From positions 1 through 64,000 of the forward strand of contig NZ_FNFK01000005.1 of assembly GCF_900101165.1 (NCBI RefSeq): DNA of 64,000 bases, in the 5' to 3' direction. The notes under the pieces were generated by a model that saw only the letters and a program-made list of their open reading frames with translations, did not search any database and had not been told where the DNA came from. This document shows, piece by piece, positions 28,418 to 39,607 of the stretch. The position numbers and the translations under genes were made by a program. Position 1 is the first letter of the stretch; every line of letters starts with the position of its first letter. Origin of the DNA: Alkalibacterium thalassium (GTDB lineage: Bacteria > Bacillota > Bacilli > Lactobacillales > Carnobacteriaceae_A).

Positions 28418-31400
28418 GCGAACAGACATGAAGACGATTGTAGTGATTGGCTCTGGACCAATCATCATCGGGCAGGCTGCAGAATTTGACTATGCCGGGA
28501 CTCAGGCGTGTCTTGCTCTGAGAGAAGAAGGCTATGAAGTGGTCCTTATCAACTCTAACCCGGCTACGATCATGACGGATAAGGAGATAGCAGATAGAGT
28601 GTATATCGAACCTCTGACTGTCGAATTTATTTCAAGAATACTGAGAAAAGAGCGACCGGATGCACTGCTTCCGACCTTGGGTGGACAGATGGGACTGAAT
28701 ATGGCGATTGCGCTCAATGAGACAGGCATACTTGATGAGCTGGGAATCGAGCTGCTGGGTACTCGTCTATCAGCTATTAATAAAGCAGAAGACCGCGATC
28801 AGTTTAGAGAACTGATGAGAGAGTTGAATGAACCTGTACCGGACAGCGACATTGTTCATACCACCCAGGAAGCATTGGATTTCGCAGACTCAATCGGTTA
28901 TCCCGTTATTGTCAGACCGGCATTTACCATGGGTGGAACTGGAGGCGGACTGTGTGACAATGAAAAAGAACTGCACGACATCGTTGGAAATGGACTGAAA
29001 CTGTCTCCAGTGAACCAGTGTCTGATCGAGCGCAGTATTGCCGGATATAAAGAGATTGAATACGAGGTCATGAGAGATTCTGATGACAATGCGATGGTCG
29101 TGTGTAATATGGAAAATATCGATCCCGTCGGCATTCATACGGGAGATTCGATCGTGATTGCGCCTAGTCAGACCCTGACCGACAAGGAATATCAGCTGCT
29201 GAGAGATGCCTCCCTTAAAATCATTAGAGCATTGGGTATTGAAGGGGGATGTAACGTCCAGCTGGCTCTTGACCCGAACAGTTTTGATTACTTCGTAATT
29301 GAAGTCAATCCAAGAGTAAGCCGATCCTCTGCTCTGGCCAGTAAAGCTACAGGTTATCCTATTGCTAAACTTGCAGCTAAAATCGCTGTAGGATTGACTT
29401 TAGATGAAATGAAAAACCCTGTCACTGAAACGACATATGCCCAGTTCGAACCAGCTCTGGATTATGTAGTTGCTAAGATCCCGAGATGGCCTTTCGATAA
29501 ATTTGAAACAGGGGACCGCACACTGACTACTCAAATGAAAGCGACAGGTGAAGTTATGTCGATTGGTCGGACTATTGAAGAAAGTTTATTGAAGGCTGTC
29601 CGGTCACTTGAAATAGGGGTCAGCCATATACAGCTGGCTGAGCTGGATCATCTTGACGATGACCAGCTGATCAACAAGACAGTCAAAGCTCAGGATGACC
29701 GTCTGTTTTATCTTGTTGAAGCCATTAGAAGAGGGTATCCAGTGGAAGAACTCGCGTCACTGACAAAAATCGACTTATTCTTCCTCGACAAACTGCTTCA
29801 TATCGTCGAAATCGAACAGCGGCTGACAGAAGGTCGGTGGGATCTTGATCTGCTTGCCTATGCTAAATCCTATGGCTTTTCTGACTGGAAAATAGCTGAA
29901 CTATGGAATGCGACCGAAGATGAAATCAGTCAGTTCAGAGTCATGCATGAGCTTCTGCCGGTGTACAAGACGGTCGATACGTGTGCTGCTGAATTCGAAT
30001 CATCCACGCCCTATTTCTACAGTACTTATGAAGAGGAGCAGGAGAGCTTGGTTACAGATAAACAGTCAGTGCTTGTCTTGGGTTCCGGTCCGATCCGCAT
30101 AGGGCAGGGGGTTGAATTCGATTATGCGACCGTCCATTCAGTTAAAGCCATTCAGGAAGCTGGGTATGAGGCGATCATAATGAACAACAATCCGGAAACT
30201 GTGTCTACAGACTTTTCCATTTCGGATAAGCTGTACTTTGAACCTTTGACAGTTGAAGATGTCATGAATGTTATCCAGCTGGAAAATCCAGTAGGAGTGA
30301 TTGTTCAGTTTGGTGGACAGACGGCTATCAATCTGGCTGAACCTTTACAAAAACGTGGGGTTAAAATTCTTGGGACTACTGTTGAAGATCTGGATCGAGC
30401 AGAGAACAGAGATGAATTTGAGAAAGCCCTGAAGAGTCTGAGTATTCTTCAGCCTGAGGGAGGAACCGCTGTTACGGAAGAACAAGCGCTGACTATAGCC
30501 TCTTCTATAGGCTATCCGGTTCTTGTCCGTCCGAGTTATGTACTTGGAGGCAGAGGAATGCAGATTGTAGATAATGCTACTGATCTGTCAAAATACATGA
30601 ATGATGCTGTACGTATATCTTCAGAACATCCCGTACTTATCGACCGCTACCTGATAGGCGAAGAAGTAGAAGTGGATGCCATCTGTGATGGAGAACAGGT
30701 GCTGATTCCAGGAATCATGGAGCATGTAGAACGCTCGGGCGTCCACTCTGGAGATTCCATGGCTGTTTATCCACCACAGCGCCTTTCTCAGAACGTGATC
30801 GATACGATTATCGATTACACCGAAAGATTGAGTCTGGGTCTGAACTGTGTGGGGCTCATGAATATTCAGTTTGTTATTCACGAAGAGACGGTATACGTTA
30901 TTGAAGTTAACCCGCGAGCTAGTCGTACTTTACCATTTCTAAGCAAGGTTACCGGCATTGCAATGGCTCAAGTTGCAACCAAAGCCATACTAGGTCAATC
31001 AATTCTGGATCAGGGCTATACACCGGGTCTCCATACACTTTCTTCAATGGTCCATGTAAAAGCACCAGTGTTCAGTTTTTCTAAACTGAACAAAGTGGAT
31101 GCCACGCTGGGACCAGAAATGAAATCGACTGGAGAAGTCATGGGGAGCGACAGCACATTGGAGAAAGCATTGTACAAAGCCTTTGAGGCAAGTGATATGA
31201 GACTTCCGGAACACGGAACCGTCTTATTCACTGTATCTGATGAAGATAAAAATGAAGCTGCTGATTTAGCGGCCAGACTGGTCAGTATCGGCTATTCCAT
31301 TACCGCTACGCAAGGGACGGCCCATGCTTTCGGTCAAAGAGGAATACCGGCTGAGTATATTGAAAAAACTGGTAATCCTGAAGACCAGTCATATGATATT

Positions 31401-31595
31401 CTTGATCTGATTATGAGTGGACAAGTCAATCTGGTGGTTAATACTATGGGCAAAAACATCGATGCTGTACAAGACGGTCTGTCAATCAGAAAAAGCTCAA
31501 TTGAAAAAGGGATTCCACTGATGACATCACTTGATACTGTTTCAGCCATCATCAGTGTTCTTGAATCGCGTACATTCACAACTTCAGCACTTTAA
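28410..31595 (+). CDS. carB: Carbamoyl phosphate synthase, large subunit
   Basis: CarB makes carbamoyl phosphate from bicarbonate, ammonia and two ATP. The 1061-residue protein has the usual two homologous ATP-grasp halves: [20 protein letters not shown] near the N-terminus is mirrored by [18 protein letters not shown] near 560. An MGS-like allosteric domain follows at the C-terminus (from about 935). I start at ATG 28410 (MPKRTDMKT), the family start, behind GGAAGGTGG; an ATG at 28386 would add eight residues. Confidence 0.97.
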   Translation: MPKRTDMKTIVVIGSGPIIIGQAAEFDYAGTQACLALREEGYEVVLINSNPATIMTDKEIADRVYIEPLTVEFISRILRKERPDALLPTLGGQMGLNMAIALNETGILDELGIELLGTRLSAINKAEDRDQFRELMRELNEPVPDSDIVHTTQEALDFADSIGYPVIVRPAFTMGGTGGGLCDNEKELHDIVGNGLKLSPVNQCLIERSIAGYKEIEYEVMRDSDDNAMVVCNMENIDPVGIHTGDSIVIAPSQTLTDKEYQLLRDASLKIIRALGIEGGCNVQLALDPNSFDYFVIEVNPRVSRSSALASKATGYPIAKLAAKIAVGLTLDEMKNPVTETTYAQFEPALDYVVAKIPRWPFDKFETGDRTLTTQMKATGEVMSIGRTIEESLLKAVRSLEIGVSHIQLAELDHLDDDQLINKTVKAQDDRLFYLVEAIRRGYPVEELASLTKIDLFFLDKLLHIVEIEQRLTEGRWDLDLLAYAKSYGFSDWKIAELWNATEDEISQFRVMHELLPVYKTVDTCAAEFESSTPYFYSTYEEEQESLVTDKQSVLVLGSGPIRIGQGVEFDYATVHSVKAIQEAGYEAIIMNNNPETVSTDFSISDKLYFEPLTVEDVMNVIQLENPVGVIVQFGGQTAINLAEPLQKRGVKILGTTVEDLDRAENRDEFEKALKSLSILQPEGGTAVTEEQALTIASSIGYPVLVRPSYVLGGRGMQIVDNATDLSKYMNDAVRISSEHPVLIDRYLIGEEVEVDAICDGEQVLIPGIMEHVERSGVHSGDSMAVYPPQRLSQNVIDTIIDYTERLSLGLNCVGLMNIQFVIHEETVYVIEVNPRASRTLPFLSKVTGIAMAQVATKAILGQSILDQGYTPGLHTLSSMVHVKAPVFSFSKLNKVDATLGPEMKSTGEVMGSDSTLEKALYKAFEASDMRLPEHGTVLFTVSDEDKNEAADLAARLVSIGYSITATQGTAHAFGQRGIPAEYIEKTGNPEDQSYDILDLIMSGQVNLVVNTMGKNIDAVQDGLSIRKSSIEKGIPLMTSLDTVSAIISVLESRTFTTSAL

Positions 31596-31619
31596 AATAC
31601 TATTAAATGGAGGAGCAAT

Positions 31620-32546
31620 ATGACACGACTATCTGTTTCACTACCCGGATTAAATTTAAAAAATCCAGTTATGCCTGCAAGTGGGACGTTCGGATTTGGT
31701 GATATGTACCATGATTTGTATGACTACGATCGTCTTGGAGCAATTGTGTTGAAATCTACCACCCGTCAGGCAAGAATAGGCAATGAAGATCCGAAATTTC
31801 ATCCTTTGAAGCATAGCGCACTCAATGCAGTAGGTTTAAAAAATCCTGGTGTAGAAAAGGTTGTCAGCGAAAAACTGCCACGATTACGTGGATTCAAGAC
31901 CCCGGTCATCGGAAGTGTAGCAGGAGAGACGGAACAGGAATTTGTAGAAGTAGCAGATATTTTAAGCGGATCCGGTGTGCTGAGCGCTCTGGAGCTGAAT
32001 TTATCCTGTCCTAATGTAAAAGAAGGAGGACTGACTTTTGGAGTCGATCCATCCGCTGTCAGACGCATAACCGAAAAAGTCAAGCAGGTGACTTCACTTC
32101 CAGTGTACGTCAAACTGACGCCTAATGTGACGGATATTGTGACTATCGCCAAGGCGGCTGAAGAAGGAGGAGCAGATGGTCTGAGCCTCATCAATACAGT
32201 TTTAGGGATGAATTTTGACACTAAAACTAGAAAGCCGGTCCTGGGGAATGTAATGGGTGGGCTGTCAGGTGAGAGCATCTTTCCAGTCGCTGTTAGAATG
32301 GTCTATCAGGTATCACATGAGGTGTCAGTTCCGATTATCGGAATGGGTGGAATCCGAAGCGCAGATGATGTCATTCAAATGTTTCTGGCGGGAGCTTCGG
32401 CTGTCGCTGTAGGGACAGCAACTTATCATAACCCGGTGGTCATGAATGAAATTATTGATGCTCTTCCTGGCCGAATGGCTGATCTGGGTATCGAGTCGAT
32501 CGAAGACTTGATCAGGGAAGTGAAGGAGGGACGCCGGCTTGGATAG
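31620..32546 (+). CDS. pyrD: Dihydroorotate dehydrogenase, class 1B-like catalytic subunit
   Basis: PyrD oxidises dihydroorotate to orotate on FMN. The 308-residue protein has the class 1 catalytic cysteine C130 in LNLSCPNVKEGG and the FMN-binding GGIRSADD near 243. Sequence style (NPVMPASGTFGFG, NAVGLKNPGVE) matches the 1B group, whose members normally pair with the iron-sulfur flavoprotein PyrK and use NAD+. No pyrK is present between carB and pyrD or elsewhere here. The Lactiplantibacillus plantarum pyr operon has the same order without pyrK. Confidence 0.94.
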   Translation: MTRLSVSLPGLNLKNPVMPASGTFGFGDMYHDLYDYDRLGAIVLKSTTRQARIGNEDPKFHPLKHSALNAVGLKNPGVEKVVSEKLPRLRGFKTPVIGSVAGETEQEFVEVADILSGSGVLSALELNLSCPNVKEGGLTFGVDPSAVRRITEKVKQVTSLPVYVKLTPNVTDIVTIAKAAEEGGADGLSLINTVLGMNFDTKTRKPVLGNVMGGLSGESIFPVAVRMVYQVSHEVSVPIIGMGGIRSADDVIQMFLAGASAVAVGTATYHNPVVMNEIIDALPGRMADLGIESIEDLIREVKEGRRLG

Positions 32547-33246
32547 TGAACCGATCATTGCACTGGATTATGCTAATGTAGAAGATACTGAAGCGTTTTT
32601 AAATCGATTCGATTCTGATACATTAAATGTTAAAATAGGTATGGAACTGTTTTATCAGCAGGGACCAGAGATCGTCTATCTGGTCAAGAACAGAGGGCAT
32701 AGTGTCTTTCTTGATATCAAGCTTCATGATATTCCAACAACAGTGAGAAAAGCGATGTCCGGCATTGCCGGTCTTGGAGTGGACATGATAAATGTTCATG
32801 CAGCAGGTGGAAGCCAGATGATCGAGGCAGCGATTGAAGGACTTGAAAAAGGAACAGCCGCTGGCCATAAACGCCCGCTCTTACTGGCAGTCACTCAGCT
32901 GACATCGACTTCGGAACAGTCTATGCAGGCAGAACAAGGGACAAGCTTTACAATGAAAGAGAGTGTACGACATTATGCGGAGCTGGCCTTTAAATCAGGA
33001 GCCAATGGCGTGGTCTGTTCTGCTCAGGAAGCTGAACTGATCAGAGGGGCAACGGATGACAGTTTTCTTAGAGTGACGCCAGGTATACGTCTTGATTACT
33101 CGTCCAAAGATGATCAGGTAAGAATTGCTACACCTTCAGAAGCGAGGGAAATGGGATCCACTCATATTGTAGTCGGACGTCCGATCACTCAAGCTGCTGA
33201 TCCAGCAGAAATCTACAGCACGATTCAAAGCGAATGGAAAGGATAG
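32539..33246 (+). CDS. pyrF: Orotidine 5'-phosphate decarboxylase
   Basis: PyrF converts OMP to UMP, the last step of the pathway. The 235-residue TIM barrel has the catalytic DxKxxD motif in FLDIKLHDIP (D59, K61, D64). The TTG start overlaps the end of pyrD by eight bases, with GGAGGG eight bases ahead, so translation is coupled. Confidence 0.96.
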   Translation: MDSEPIIALDYANVEDTEAFLNRFDSDTLNVKIGMELFYQQGPEIVYLVKNRGHSVFLDIKLHDIPTTVRKAMSGIAGLGVDMINVHAAGGSQMIEAAIEGLEKGTAAGHKRPLLLAVTQLTSTSEQSMQAEQGTSFTMKESVRHYAELAFKSGANGVVCSAQEAELIRGATDDSFLRVTPGIRLDYSSKDDQVRIATPSEAREMGSTHIVVGRPITQAADPAEIYSTIQSEWKG

Positions 33247-33251
33247 AGAGA

Positions 33252-33881
33252 ATGAAAACAGAACATCACACCATACCTGAAGAATTGTTAAGAATAAAAG
33301 CTGTCACAGTATCACCAAAAGAGCCATTTACATGGTCAAGCGGACTCAAAAGTCCTATTTACTGCGATAATCGTCTGACTATGAGCTATCCTGAAGTAAG
33401 AGAGAAGATTATCAGTGCATTCGTCAATATCATTCAGACTTATTACCCTGAAGTGGAAGTGATTGCTGGTACTTCTACAGCAGGAATTCCCCATGCTGCA
33501 TGGATTGCAGACAGACTCAAACTGCCGATGGTCTATATCCGTAGTGAAGCGAAAAAGCATGGAACCGGAAAGCAGATCGAAGGGACCTTCCAGCCTCATG
33601 CTAAGATCGTAGTGATCGAAGACTTGATCTCTACTGGACAGAGTGTCATCGATGCCGTCAATGCAGCAAAAAGTGAAGGTGCTGATGTACTGGGGGTGGC
33701 TGCTATATTTACCTATGAGCTCGACTTGGGGACCAGCGCCTTTCATGACTTGAATATAGACTACCGCACTATAACAGATTATTCTTCTCTGATCGAGACT
33801 GCATTAAGGAACGGGCTTGTGGATCAGGAAGAGATGTCGCGTCTTGAAAACTGGAAAAAGAGTCCGGAAAGTTGGCTTTGA
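33252..33881 (+). CDS. pyrE: Orotate phosphoribosyltransferase
   Basis: PyrE joins orotate and PRPP to give OMP. The 209-residue protein has the PRPP-binding loop VVIEDLISTGQS near 120 and the orotate-site segment FTWSSGLKSPIYCDNR near 26. I start at ATG 33252 (MKTEHH), nine bases after GAAAGGA; an in-frame ATG at 33234 lies inside pyrF and has no ribosome-binding site. It is the last gene of the pyr operon; no strong terminator is visible before the rpsO promoter. Confidence 0.95.
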   Translation: MKTEHHTIPEELLRIKAVTVSPKEPFTWSSGLKSPIYCDNRLTMSYPEVREKIISAFVNIIQTYYPEVEVIAGTSTAGIPHAAWIADRLKLPMVYIRSEAKKHGTGKQIEGTFQPHAKIVVIEDLISTGQSVIDAVNAAKSEGADVLGVAAIFTYELDLGTSAFHDLNIDYRTITDYSSLIETALRNGLVDQEEMSRLENWKKSPESWL

Positions 33882-33884
33882 TGC

Positions 33885-33913
33885 TTGATTTTCACCTGTA
33901 AATCCTGTAGTAT
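33885..33913 (+). promoter_or_regulatory. Promoter for rpsO
   Basis: TTGATT (33885-33890) and TAGTAT (33908-33913) with 17 bases between, giving a leader of about 100 nt that could carry S15 autoregulation. Confidence 0.5.
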
Positions 33914-34017
33914 TTGTATAGTGTTGACAGCGTCGACACACTGACCTTTACTTGGTTTGTCGTTTCACCAGCGCTTACTCAGTAAATGGAGTCATAAACA
34001 GGAAAGAGGTGGAAAAC

Positions 34018-34287
34018 ATGGCAGTTTCAAAAGAACAGAAACAACAGATCATTACTGATTACGCTCGTCACGAAGGAGATACTGGTTCTCCGGAAGTACA
34101 GATCGCAGTTTTGACTGCTGAAATCAACGAGTTGAATGAACACGCAAAGACACACAAGAAAGATTTTCATTCAATGCGCGGACTAATGAAAAAAATTGGT
34201 CACCGTCGTAACCTTCTTGCTTATCTACGTAACAAAGACATTACCCGTTACCGTGAATTGATCAAGAGACTTGGTTTACGTCGTTAA
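34018..34287 (+). CDS. rpsO: 30S ribosomal protein S15
   Basis: S15 binds 16S rRNA and nucleates the central domain of the 30S subunit. The 89-residue sequence [12 protein letters not shown] to [12 protein letters not shown] is canonical. ATG 34018 follows AGAGGTGG. An upstream in-frame ATG at 33952 would add 22 foreign residues and is rejected. pnp follows after a terminator, the classic rpsO-pnp pair. Confidence 0.97.
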   Translation: MAVSKEQKQQIITDYARHEGDTGSPEVQIAVLTAEINELNEHAKTHKKDFHSMRGLMKKIGHRRNLLAYLRNKDITRYRELIKRLGLRR

Positions 34288-34370
34288 TTTTGTCCTGTCA
34301 CATCACGCTGATCTTCATGCTTATGCATAAAGAATGAGCGGGACTACAGACAAATTAATCTTACTAGTTG

Positions 34371-34397
34371 AAGCGGGATTCTTAGGAATCTCGCTTT
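34371..34397 (+). terminator. Terminator between rpsO and pnp
   Basis: AAGCGGGATTC (34371-34381) pairs with GAATCTCGCTT (34386-34396) with one mismatch; the downstream T content is modest, so readthrough into pnp is likely. Confidence 0.65.
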
Positions 34398-34519
34398 ATT
34401 TACTATAACAAACACTCAGAGGCTTAATTGTCTACTATGCAAATGTGAGCAGATGAAAATGAATCTGATCTGCTGACCTTTGTCTAGTAGGTTAGGCTGC
34501 CTGAACAAAGGAGAATATC

Positions 34520-36634
34520 ATGTCAAACAAACAAGTGTTCAAGACAACTATCGGCGGCAGAGAACTGACCGCAGAAATCGGACAAATGGCAAAGCAGGCT
34601 AACGGGGCAGTTCTTGTCCGTTACGAAGATACTGTTGTTCTATCCACTGCTGTCGGCAGCAAGAAGCCAAGTAGTATGCCGTTCTTTCCGCTTATGGTTG
34701 TATATGAAGAAAAAATGTACTCAGTAGGTAAGATTCCAGGAGGCTTCATCAAACGTGAGGGCCGTCCTTCAGAGAATGCAACATTAACAGCGCGTCTGAT
34801 CGACCGTCCCCTTCGTCCAATGTTTGCTGACGGATTTAGAAACGATGTTCAAATCTTCAATACAGTTATGTCCGTAAATCCTGATAATTCTCCGGAAATG
34901 TCAGCCATGTTCGGATCATCCCTTGCTCTATGCATTTCTGACATTCCATTCAACGGACCAATCGCTGGAGTTACTGTCGGACGAGTAGACGGCAAATTCA
35001 TCATCAACCCGACTGAAGAGGAAACTGAAAAATCAGATATCGAACTGATCGTAGCTGGTACCAAAGATGCTATCAACATGGTAGAAAGTGGAGCGGATCA
35101 AGTTGCTGAAGAAGATATGCTTGAAGCCCTTCTGTTCGGACACGATGCAATCAAAGAGCTCGTTGCTTTCCAGGAAGAAATCGTTGCTGCAGTCGGACAG
35201 GAAAAAATGGATGTCACTCTACTCCTTCCTGATGAAGAACTTAAACAGGAAATTATCAGCAAGTATAACGATCAGATGAAAGAAGCGATCCAGACTTTCG
35301 ATAAACAGGAACGTTCTGAGAAGACTGGTGCTTTGAAAGACCAGATCATCGAAGTCTACGAAGAAGAGTACCGTGATTCGCCAGATCTTGATTCTATTGT
35401 AAAAGATGTCAAGACAATCGTCGACGGGATGGAAAAAGACGAAGTCCGTCGTCTGATTACAGAAGAGAATACCAGACCTGACGGCCGTAAAGTAGACGAG
35501 ATTCGTCCACTTGAATCCGAAGCAGGCATTCTGCCTCGCGTTCACGGATCAGGGTTATTTACACGTGGCCAGACTCAGGCATTGTCAGTTGCTACGCTTG
35601 GACCATTGAACGAACATCAGATCATTGACGGATTGAGCAGTGAAGACAGCAAGCGATTCATTCACCACTATAATTTCCCTCCATATTCTGTTGGAGAGAC
35701 GGGGCCTGTCAGAGGACCAGGTCGACGTGAGATCGGTCACGGGGCTTTGGGTGAACGTGCACTGTCATATATCATTCCTAATGAGGAAGACTTTCCGTAC
35801 ACCATTCGTTTAGTAGCGGAAGTACTTGAATCAAATGGATCATCTTCTCAGGCAAGTATTTCTGCCGGAACACTCGCGCTGATGGATGCCGGTGTGCCTA
35901 TTAAAGCACCAGTCGGCGGTATTGCCATGGGCTTAGTTATGGACGGAGAAAACTATACAGTACTGACAGATATTCAGGGACTTGAAGATCACCTTGGCGA
36001 TATGGACTTTAAAGTTGCCGGTACAAGAAAAGGGATCACCGCTTTGCAGATGGATATCAAGATCGAAGGAATTACGAAAGAGATTCTTGAAGAAGCACTT
36101 GTACAGGCTAAGAAAGCTCGTCTTGAGATCATTGATAACATCGAAGAAGAAATTCCAGAACCTCGCAAAGAACTGAGCAAGTACGCGCCTAAGATCGAAT
36201 CAATCAAGATCAAGCCTGATCAGATAAAAGTCGTTATCGGTAAAGGCGGCGAAACGATCAACAGCATTATTGATGAAACGAATGTTAAAATCGATATTGA
36301 TGAAGAGGGTAATGTTTCTATTTACGGTCAGGATGCAGAAGGCATCAAGCGAGCGATCGAACTTATCGAAGAGCTGACTGAAGAAGTGGAAATCGGCAAG
36401 GTTTATACTGGAACGATCAAGCGAATCGAGAAATTCGGTGCATTTGTGGAAATCATCAAGGGTACAGATGGTCTGGTTCATGTATCGGAACTGTCTGATA
36501 AGTACATTAAGGATGTTGCCAAAGAATTTTCTGTCGGCGATGTGCTTGATGTCAAAGTGACGGAAATCGATGACAGAGGCCGTGTCAACTTGTCACGAAA
36601 AGCTGTACTGAATGGGAACAGCGACGAAGCCTGA
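34520..36634 (+). CDS. pnp: Polyribonucleotide nucleotidyltransferase (PNPase)
   Basis: PNPase degrades RNA 3'-5' phosphorolytically in the RNA degradosome. The 704-residue protein has two RNase PH domains (about 1-215 and 310-540) joined by an all-helical linker, then a KH domain ([10 protein letters not shown] near 570) and an S1 domain ([15 protein letters not shown] near 630). ATG 34520 follows AAAGGAG. RNase J2 is encoded 1.3 kb downstream. Confidence 0.98.
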   Translation: MSNKQVFKTTIGGRELTAEIGQMAKQANGAVLVRYEDTVVLSTAVGSKKPSSMPFFPLMVVYEEKMYSVGKIPGGFIKREGRPSENATLTARLIDRPLRPMFADGFRNDVQIFNTVMSVNPDNSPEMSAMFGSSLALCISDIPFNGPIAGVTVGRVDGKFIINPTEEETEKSDIELIVAGTKDAINMVESGADQVAEEDMLEALLFGHDAIKELVAFQEEIVAAVGQEKMDVTLLLPDEELKQEIISKYNDQMKEAIQTFDKQERSEKTGALKDQIIEVYEEEYRDSPDLDSIVKDVKTIVDGMEKDEVRRLITEENTRPDGRKVDEIRPLESEAGILPRVHGSGLFTRGQTQALSVATLGPLNEHQIIDGLSSEDSKRFIHHYNFPPYSVGETGPVRGPGRREIGHGALGERALSYIIPNEEDFPYTIRLVAEVLESNGSSSQASISAGTLALMDAGVPIKAPVGGIAMGLVMDGENYTVLTDIQGLEDHLGDMDFKVAGTRKGITALQMDIKIEGITKEILEEALVQAKKARLEIIDNIEEEIPEPRKELSKYAPKIESIKIKPDQIKVVIGKGGETINSIIDETNVKIDIDEEGNVSIYGQDAEGIKRAIELIEELTEEVEIGKVYTGTIKRIEKFGAFVEIIKGTDGLVHVSELSDKYIKDVAKEFSVGDVLDVKVTEIDDRGRVNLSRKAVLNGNSDEA

Positions 36635-36670
36635 TTGGACTCAGCTTCCATTATTTAAAAGTATAAAAAT

Positions 36671-36731
36671 AACCCGCATGGCTATCCTTACGAGGCAACT
36701 GCTTATCGTAAAGGACAGCCATGTGGGTTTT
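36671..36731. terminator. Bidirectional terminator between pnp and birA
   Basis: AACCCGCATGGCT (36671-36683) pairs with AGCCATGTGGGTT (36717-36729), extended inward by TCCTTACGA complementarity, with T-rich ends on both strands. Confidence 0.88.
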
Positions 36732-36743
36732 TACATAACTGCA

Positions 36744-37724
36744 TCAGAGGTAACCGGATTGTCCTCTGACTGAGAAATTCAAAGAATTGAGATGGTCTGT
36801 TTCGTTAGTATCCGGATATCGGATGACTAGTTCTCCTTCATCACTGATGTCCATGACACGGGCAGATTTTGAGATCTGGTCATGATGAACGGTGATTTCC
36901 CGACCGATAAGTCCAGACTTTTCTCTGCATACCGAAATGAATGTAGACGCATCCATCGACTCGCTCCATGCTGTATAAAAGGTGTCGAACCAGGATAGAA
37001 ATCTGGTGATGATCGGATTAGGGTCAATGATCTGATCATTTTCGATTGCCAGAGAAGTGGCTTTAGATTTCAACTCTTCAGGGAGTTCTTCTCTGGACAG
37101 ATTCGTGTTTATTCCCGTTCCGATCACGATGCCGGTCAGTTCTGATCCGCTGAAGTGAGATTCTACGAGAATGCCAGCCACTTTACGGCCGTCGATGAGA
37201 ACGTCATTTGGCCACTTGATAGAAGCAGACCAGTCCGGTTCAAGTGCTTTGACCAGAGCAGCAGCAGTCAGCTGAGTCAGAAGGACAGCCTGCTGACTGT
37301 CGAATTTTGGTTTGAGTACGATAGTCAAGGCAACGGATTTTCCTAGATCAGTATGCCAGGAACGGCCCAGCCTGCCTTTTCCTTTGTACTGATAATCAGT
37401 CAGGATGACCGACCCATGAGCCAGTTCTTGAAGGTTTTTTAAAGCATAGGTATTTGTCGAATCGATTCTGTCGAAGAACTGGAACGATCGCCCGATAGAA
37501 TAAGATTGCAGGTTTTCCGCTACAGACTCTTTACTGACTAGAGGGAGTGTCAGTCTGCAGGTGTCCTGTTCAGTCTGAATCGAGTAGCCCTGCATTTCAG
37601 CATCATTTATAAGCTGATTTATCTCTTCTGTCTCTATGTGAAAGGTCTTACTGACGAGATCAAAAGAAACGAAAGACGGATAGTCTGCTTTAAGTAAAGC
37701 AATAAAAGAAGAAATTAGTGACAT
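36744..37724 (-). CDS. birA: Bifunctional biotin ligase / biotin operon repressor
   Basis: BirA attaches biotin to carboxylases through biotinyl-AMP. The 326-residue protein has an N-terminal winged-helix region (about 1-65), which in the family binds DNA, the ligase core with KGKGRLGRSW (114-123) and KWPND near 165, and a C-terminal SH3-like cap. GGAG lies six bases before the ATG at 37724. It is transcribed against its neighbours and separated from pnp by a terminator. Confidence 0.93.
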   Translation of the reverse strand: MSLISSFIALLKADYPSFVSFDLVSKTFHIETEEINQLINDAEMQGYSIQTEQDTCRLTLPLVSKESVAENLQSYSIGRSFQFFDRIDSTNTYALKNLQELAHGSVILTDYQYKGKGRLGRSWHTDLGKSVALTIVLKPKFDSQQAVLLTQLTAAALVKALEPDWSASIKWPNDVLIDGRKVAGILVESHFSGSELTGIVIGTGINTNLSREELPEELKSKATSLAIENDQIIDPNPIITRFLSWFDTFYTAWSESMDASTFISVCREKSGLIGREITVHHDQISKSARVMDISDEGELVIRYPDTNETDHLNSLNFSVRGQSGYL

Positions 37725-37794
37725 GAGAGACTCCTTTTTAAAATTAGTTAATTAAGGTCAGTATACCTGATAAGTAGGCATTTGCCTATATCTA

Positions 37795-37803
37795 TGCTAT
37801 ACT
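37795..37803 (+). promoter_or_regulatory. Extended -10 promoter for rnjB
   Basis: TGCTATACT is a TGn-extended -10 box about 90 bases before rnjB; the -35 region (TAGGCA) is poor. Confidence 0.45.
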
Positions 37804-37894
37804 GAAACTGTTAAGCACATAACGGGCGAACGTACATAGGTGAAATAAACTATAAAATCAAATGCTGTAACAAGCGTATTAGAGGTGGAAGATT

Positions 37895-39577
37895 GTGAGT
37901 AATATAAAGATTATTCCTCTTGGAGGAGTAAGAGAAAATGGTAAAAATCTGTATGTACTGGAATCTGGAGACGATATTTTCGTCTTGGACTGTGGACTGA
38001 TGTATCCTGAAGATGAACTGTTCGGAATCGATGCGGTCATTCCTGATTTCAGTTATCTTGAAGAAAACAAAGACAAAATTACCGGAGTCTTTCTGACTCA
38101 TGGCCATGAAGATGCAATAGGCGCACTGCCTTATTTCCTTGATACATTTAATGTTCCTGTATTCGGTTCAGAGCTGACTATAGCTTTAGCTAAGCTGTTT
38201 GTGGGTCAGTCTAATCTGTCGACATCCTTCGATGACTATCATGTGATCGATGAACACACTGAAATCGACTTTAATGGAACAACAGTCAAATTCTTCCGTA
38301 CGACCCATACGATTCCAGATTCAATGGGAATCGCCGTTCATACAGAAGAAGGAAACATTGTCTACACCGGGAACTTCAAGTTCGATCAGAGTTCTCAGGA
38401 CATGTACAGAACAGATCTTTCTCAGATCGCAGACTTAGGTAAAGAAGGCGTTCTGGCCCTGCTGAGTGATTCTGGGGACGCAGAAAGTCAGACTGAAAAT
38501 GTGTCTGAGAAAAAAGTCCAGGAAGAAGTGCTTGATATCTTTCAGGATACCAGCAGCAGGATTATCGTGGCTGCAGTAGCAAGCAATATTTTAAGAATTC
38601 AGCAGGTTTTAAATGCGGCGCACAGTTCAGGTAGAAAAGTGTTCATCACTGGAAAGAACCTGGAAGCTATTCTAGAAACAGCCATGGATCTTGACAAGCT
38701 GACACTGCCTGATGAACATCTGATTGAACCTATCAGTAAAATCGATAAATATGATGACGACGAAATTCTGATTCTCGAAACGGGATCAGCGGGTGAGCCG
38801 ATCAAAACACTCAACCGTATGGCTACATCTAATCATGATCAGGTGAACATCAAAGAAGGGGATCTTGTGTTTATTGCTACCAGCCCATCTACAGCAATGG
38901 AAGTCATGGTAGCTGAGACAGAAAACCTGATTTATAGAGCCGGTGGGACAGTAGTCAAGTTATCCGGCAGACTGAAAGCGTCCGGGCATGCGACGCCTAA
39001 TGATCTGCAGCTGATGATCAACCTGCTGAGACCGACTTACTTCATACCGATTCAGGGTGAATACAGAATGCTTGCTGCCCATGCAGACCTGGCAAATGAG
39101 ACAGGAATCCCTTATCAGAATATCTTTATTTTGAGTAATGGTGACGTCGTTAGCTATGCTAAAAATAAAATGACACAAAGCGGACAGGTATCTGCAGATA
39201 ATACACTGATCGACGGGATAGGTATCGGTGATATCGGGAACATTGTCTTGCGTGACAGACGTCTGTTGTCAGAAGATGGTATTTTCGTTGCAGTAGTTAC
39301 AATCGACCGTAAAAAGCAGCGTATCGTGTCTGATCCTCATATCGTTACGCGCGGATTTGTATTTGTAAAAGAGAGTCAGGATCTGATTAATGAATCGACG
39401 GAAATAGTGAAGAGTATAGTCAAAAAAAATCTCAAGCATAACGATTTTGACTGGGGTTCAATCAAACAGGATATTCGTGAAGGCCTGAATAACCACCTGT
39501 TCAAGAAAACGAAGAGAAGACCGATCATTCTTCCAGTAATTATGGAAGTCAATCAGAACAGACGCTTTACGAGATAA
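37895..39577 (+). CDS. rnjB: Ribonuclease J2-type protein
   Basis: This 560-residue metallo-beta-lactamase/beta-CASP protein belongs to the RNase J family, which acts in mRNA decay and 5'-end processing. It looks like the J2 paralogue because metal-site residues have decayed. The HxHxDH motif reads HGHEDA (H69, H71, D73, A74), the TGD position reads TGN (N160), and the later HGEY motif reads QGEY. RNase J2 proteins are usually poorly active and support RNase J1 in a complex. The location after rpsO-pnp also fits rnjB. GTG 37895 follows AGAGGTGG. Confidence 0.9.
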   Translation: MSNIKIIPLGGVRENGKNLYVLESGDDIFVLDCGLMYPEDELFGIDAVIPDFSYLEENKDKITGVFLTHGHEDAIGALPYFLDTFNVPVFGSELTIALAKLFVGQSNLSTSFDDYHVIDEHTEIDFNGTTVKFFRTTHTIPDSMGIAVHTEEGNIVYTGNFKFDQSSQDMYRTDLSQIADLGKEGVLALLSDSGDAESQTENVSEKKVQEEVLDIFQDTSSRIIVAAVASNILRIQQVLNAAHSSGRKVFITGKNLEAILETAMDLDKLTLPDEHLIEPISKIDKYDDDEILILETGSAGEPIKTLNRMATSNHDQVNIKEGDLVFIATSPSTAMEVMVAETENLIYRAGGTVVKLSGRLKASGHATPNDLQLMINLLRPTYFIPIQGEYRMLAAHADLANETGIPYQNIFILSNGDVVSYAKNKMTQSGQVSADNTLIDGIGIGDIGNIVLRDRRLLSEDGIFVAVVTIDRKKQRIVSDPHIVTRGFVFVKESQDLINESTEIVKSIVKKNLKHNDFDWGSIKQDIREGLNNHLFKKTKRRPIILPVIMEVNQNRRFTR

Positions 39578-39607
39578 TTATTTTGTATATAATTAAATTC
39601 AGATACT

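Noticed and set aside
32207-32278. Long antisense frames opposite pyrD, pnp, ntpB, comEB and other conserved genes
   Set aside because: They are shadows of strongly conserved genes on the other strand, with no ribosome-binding sites and no recognisable protein features.
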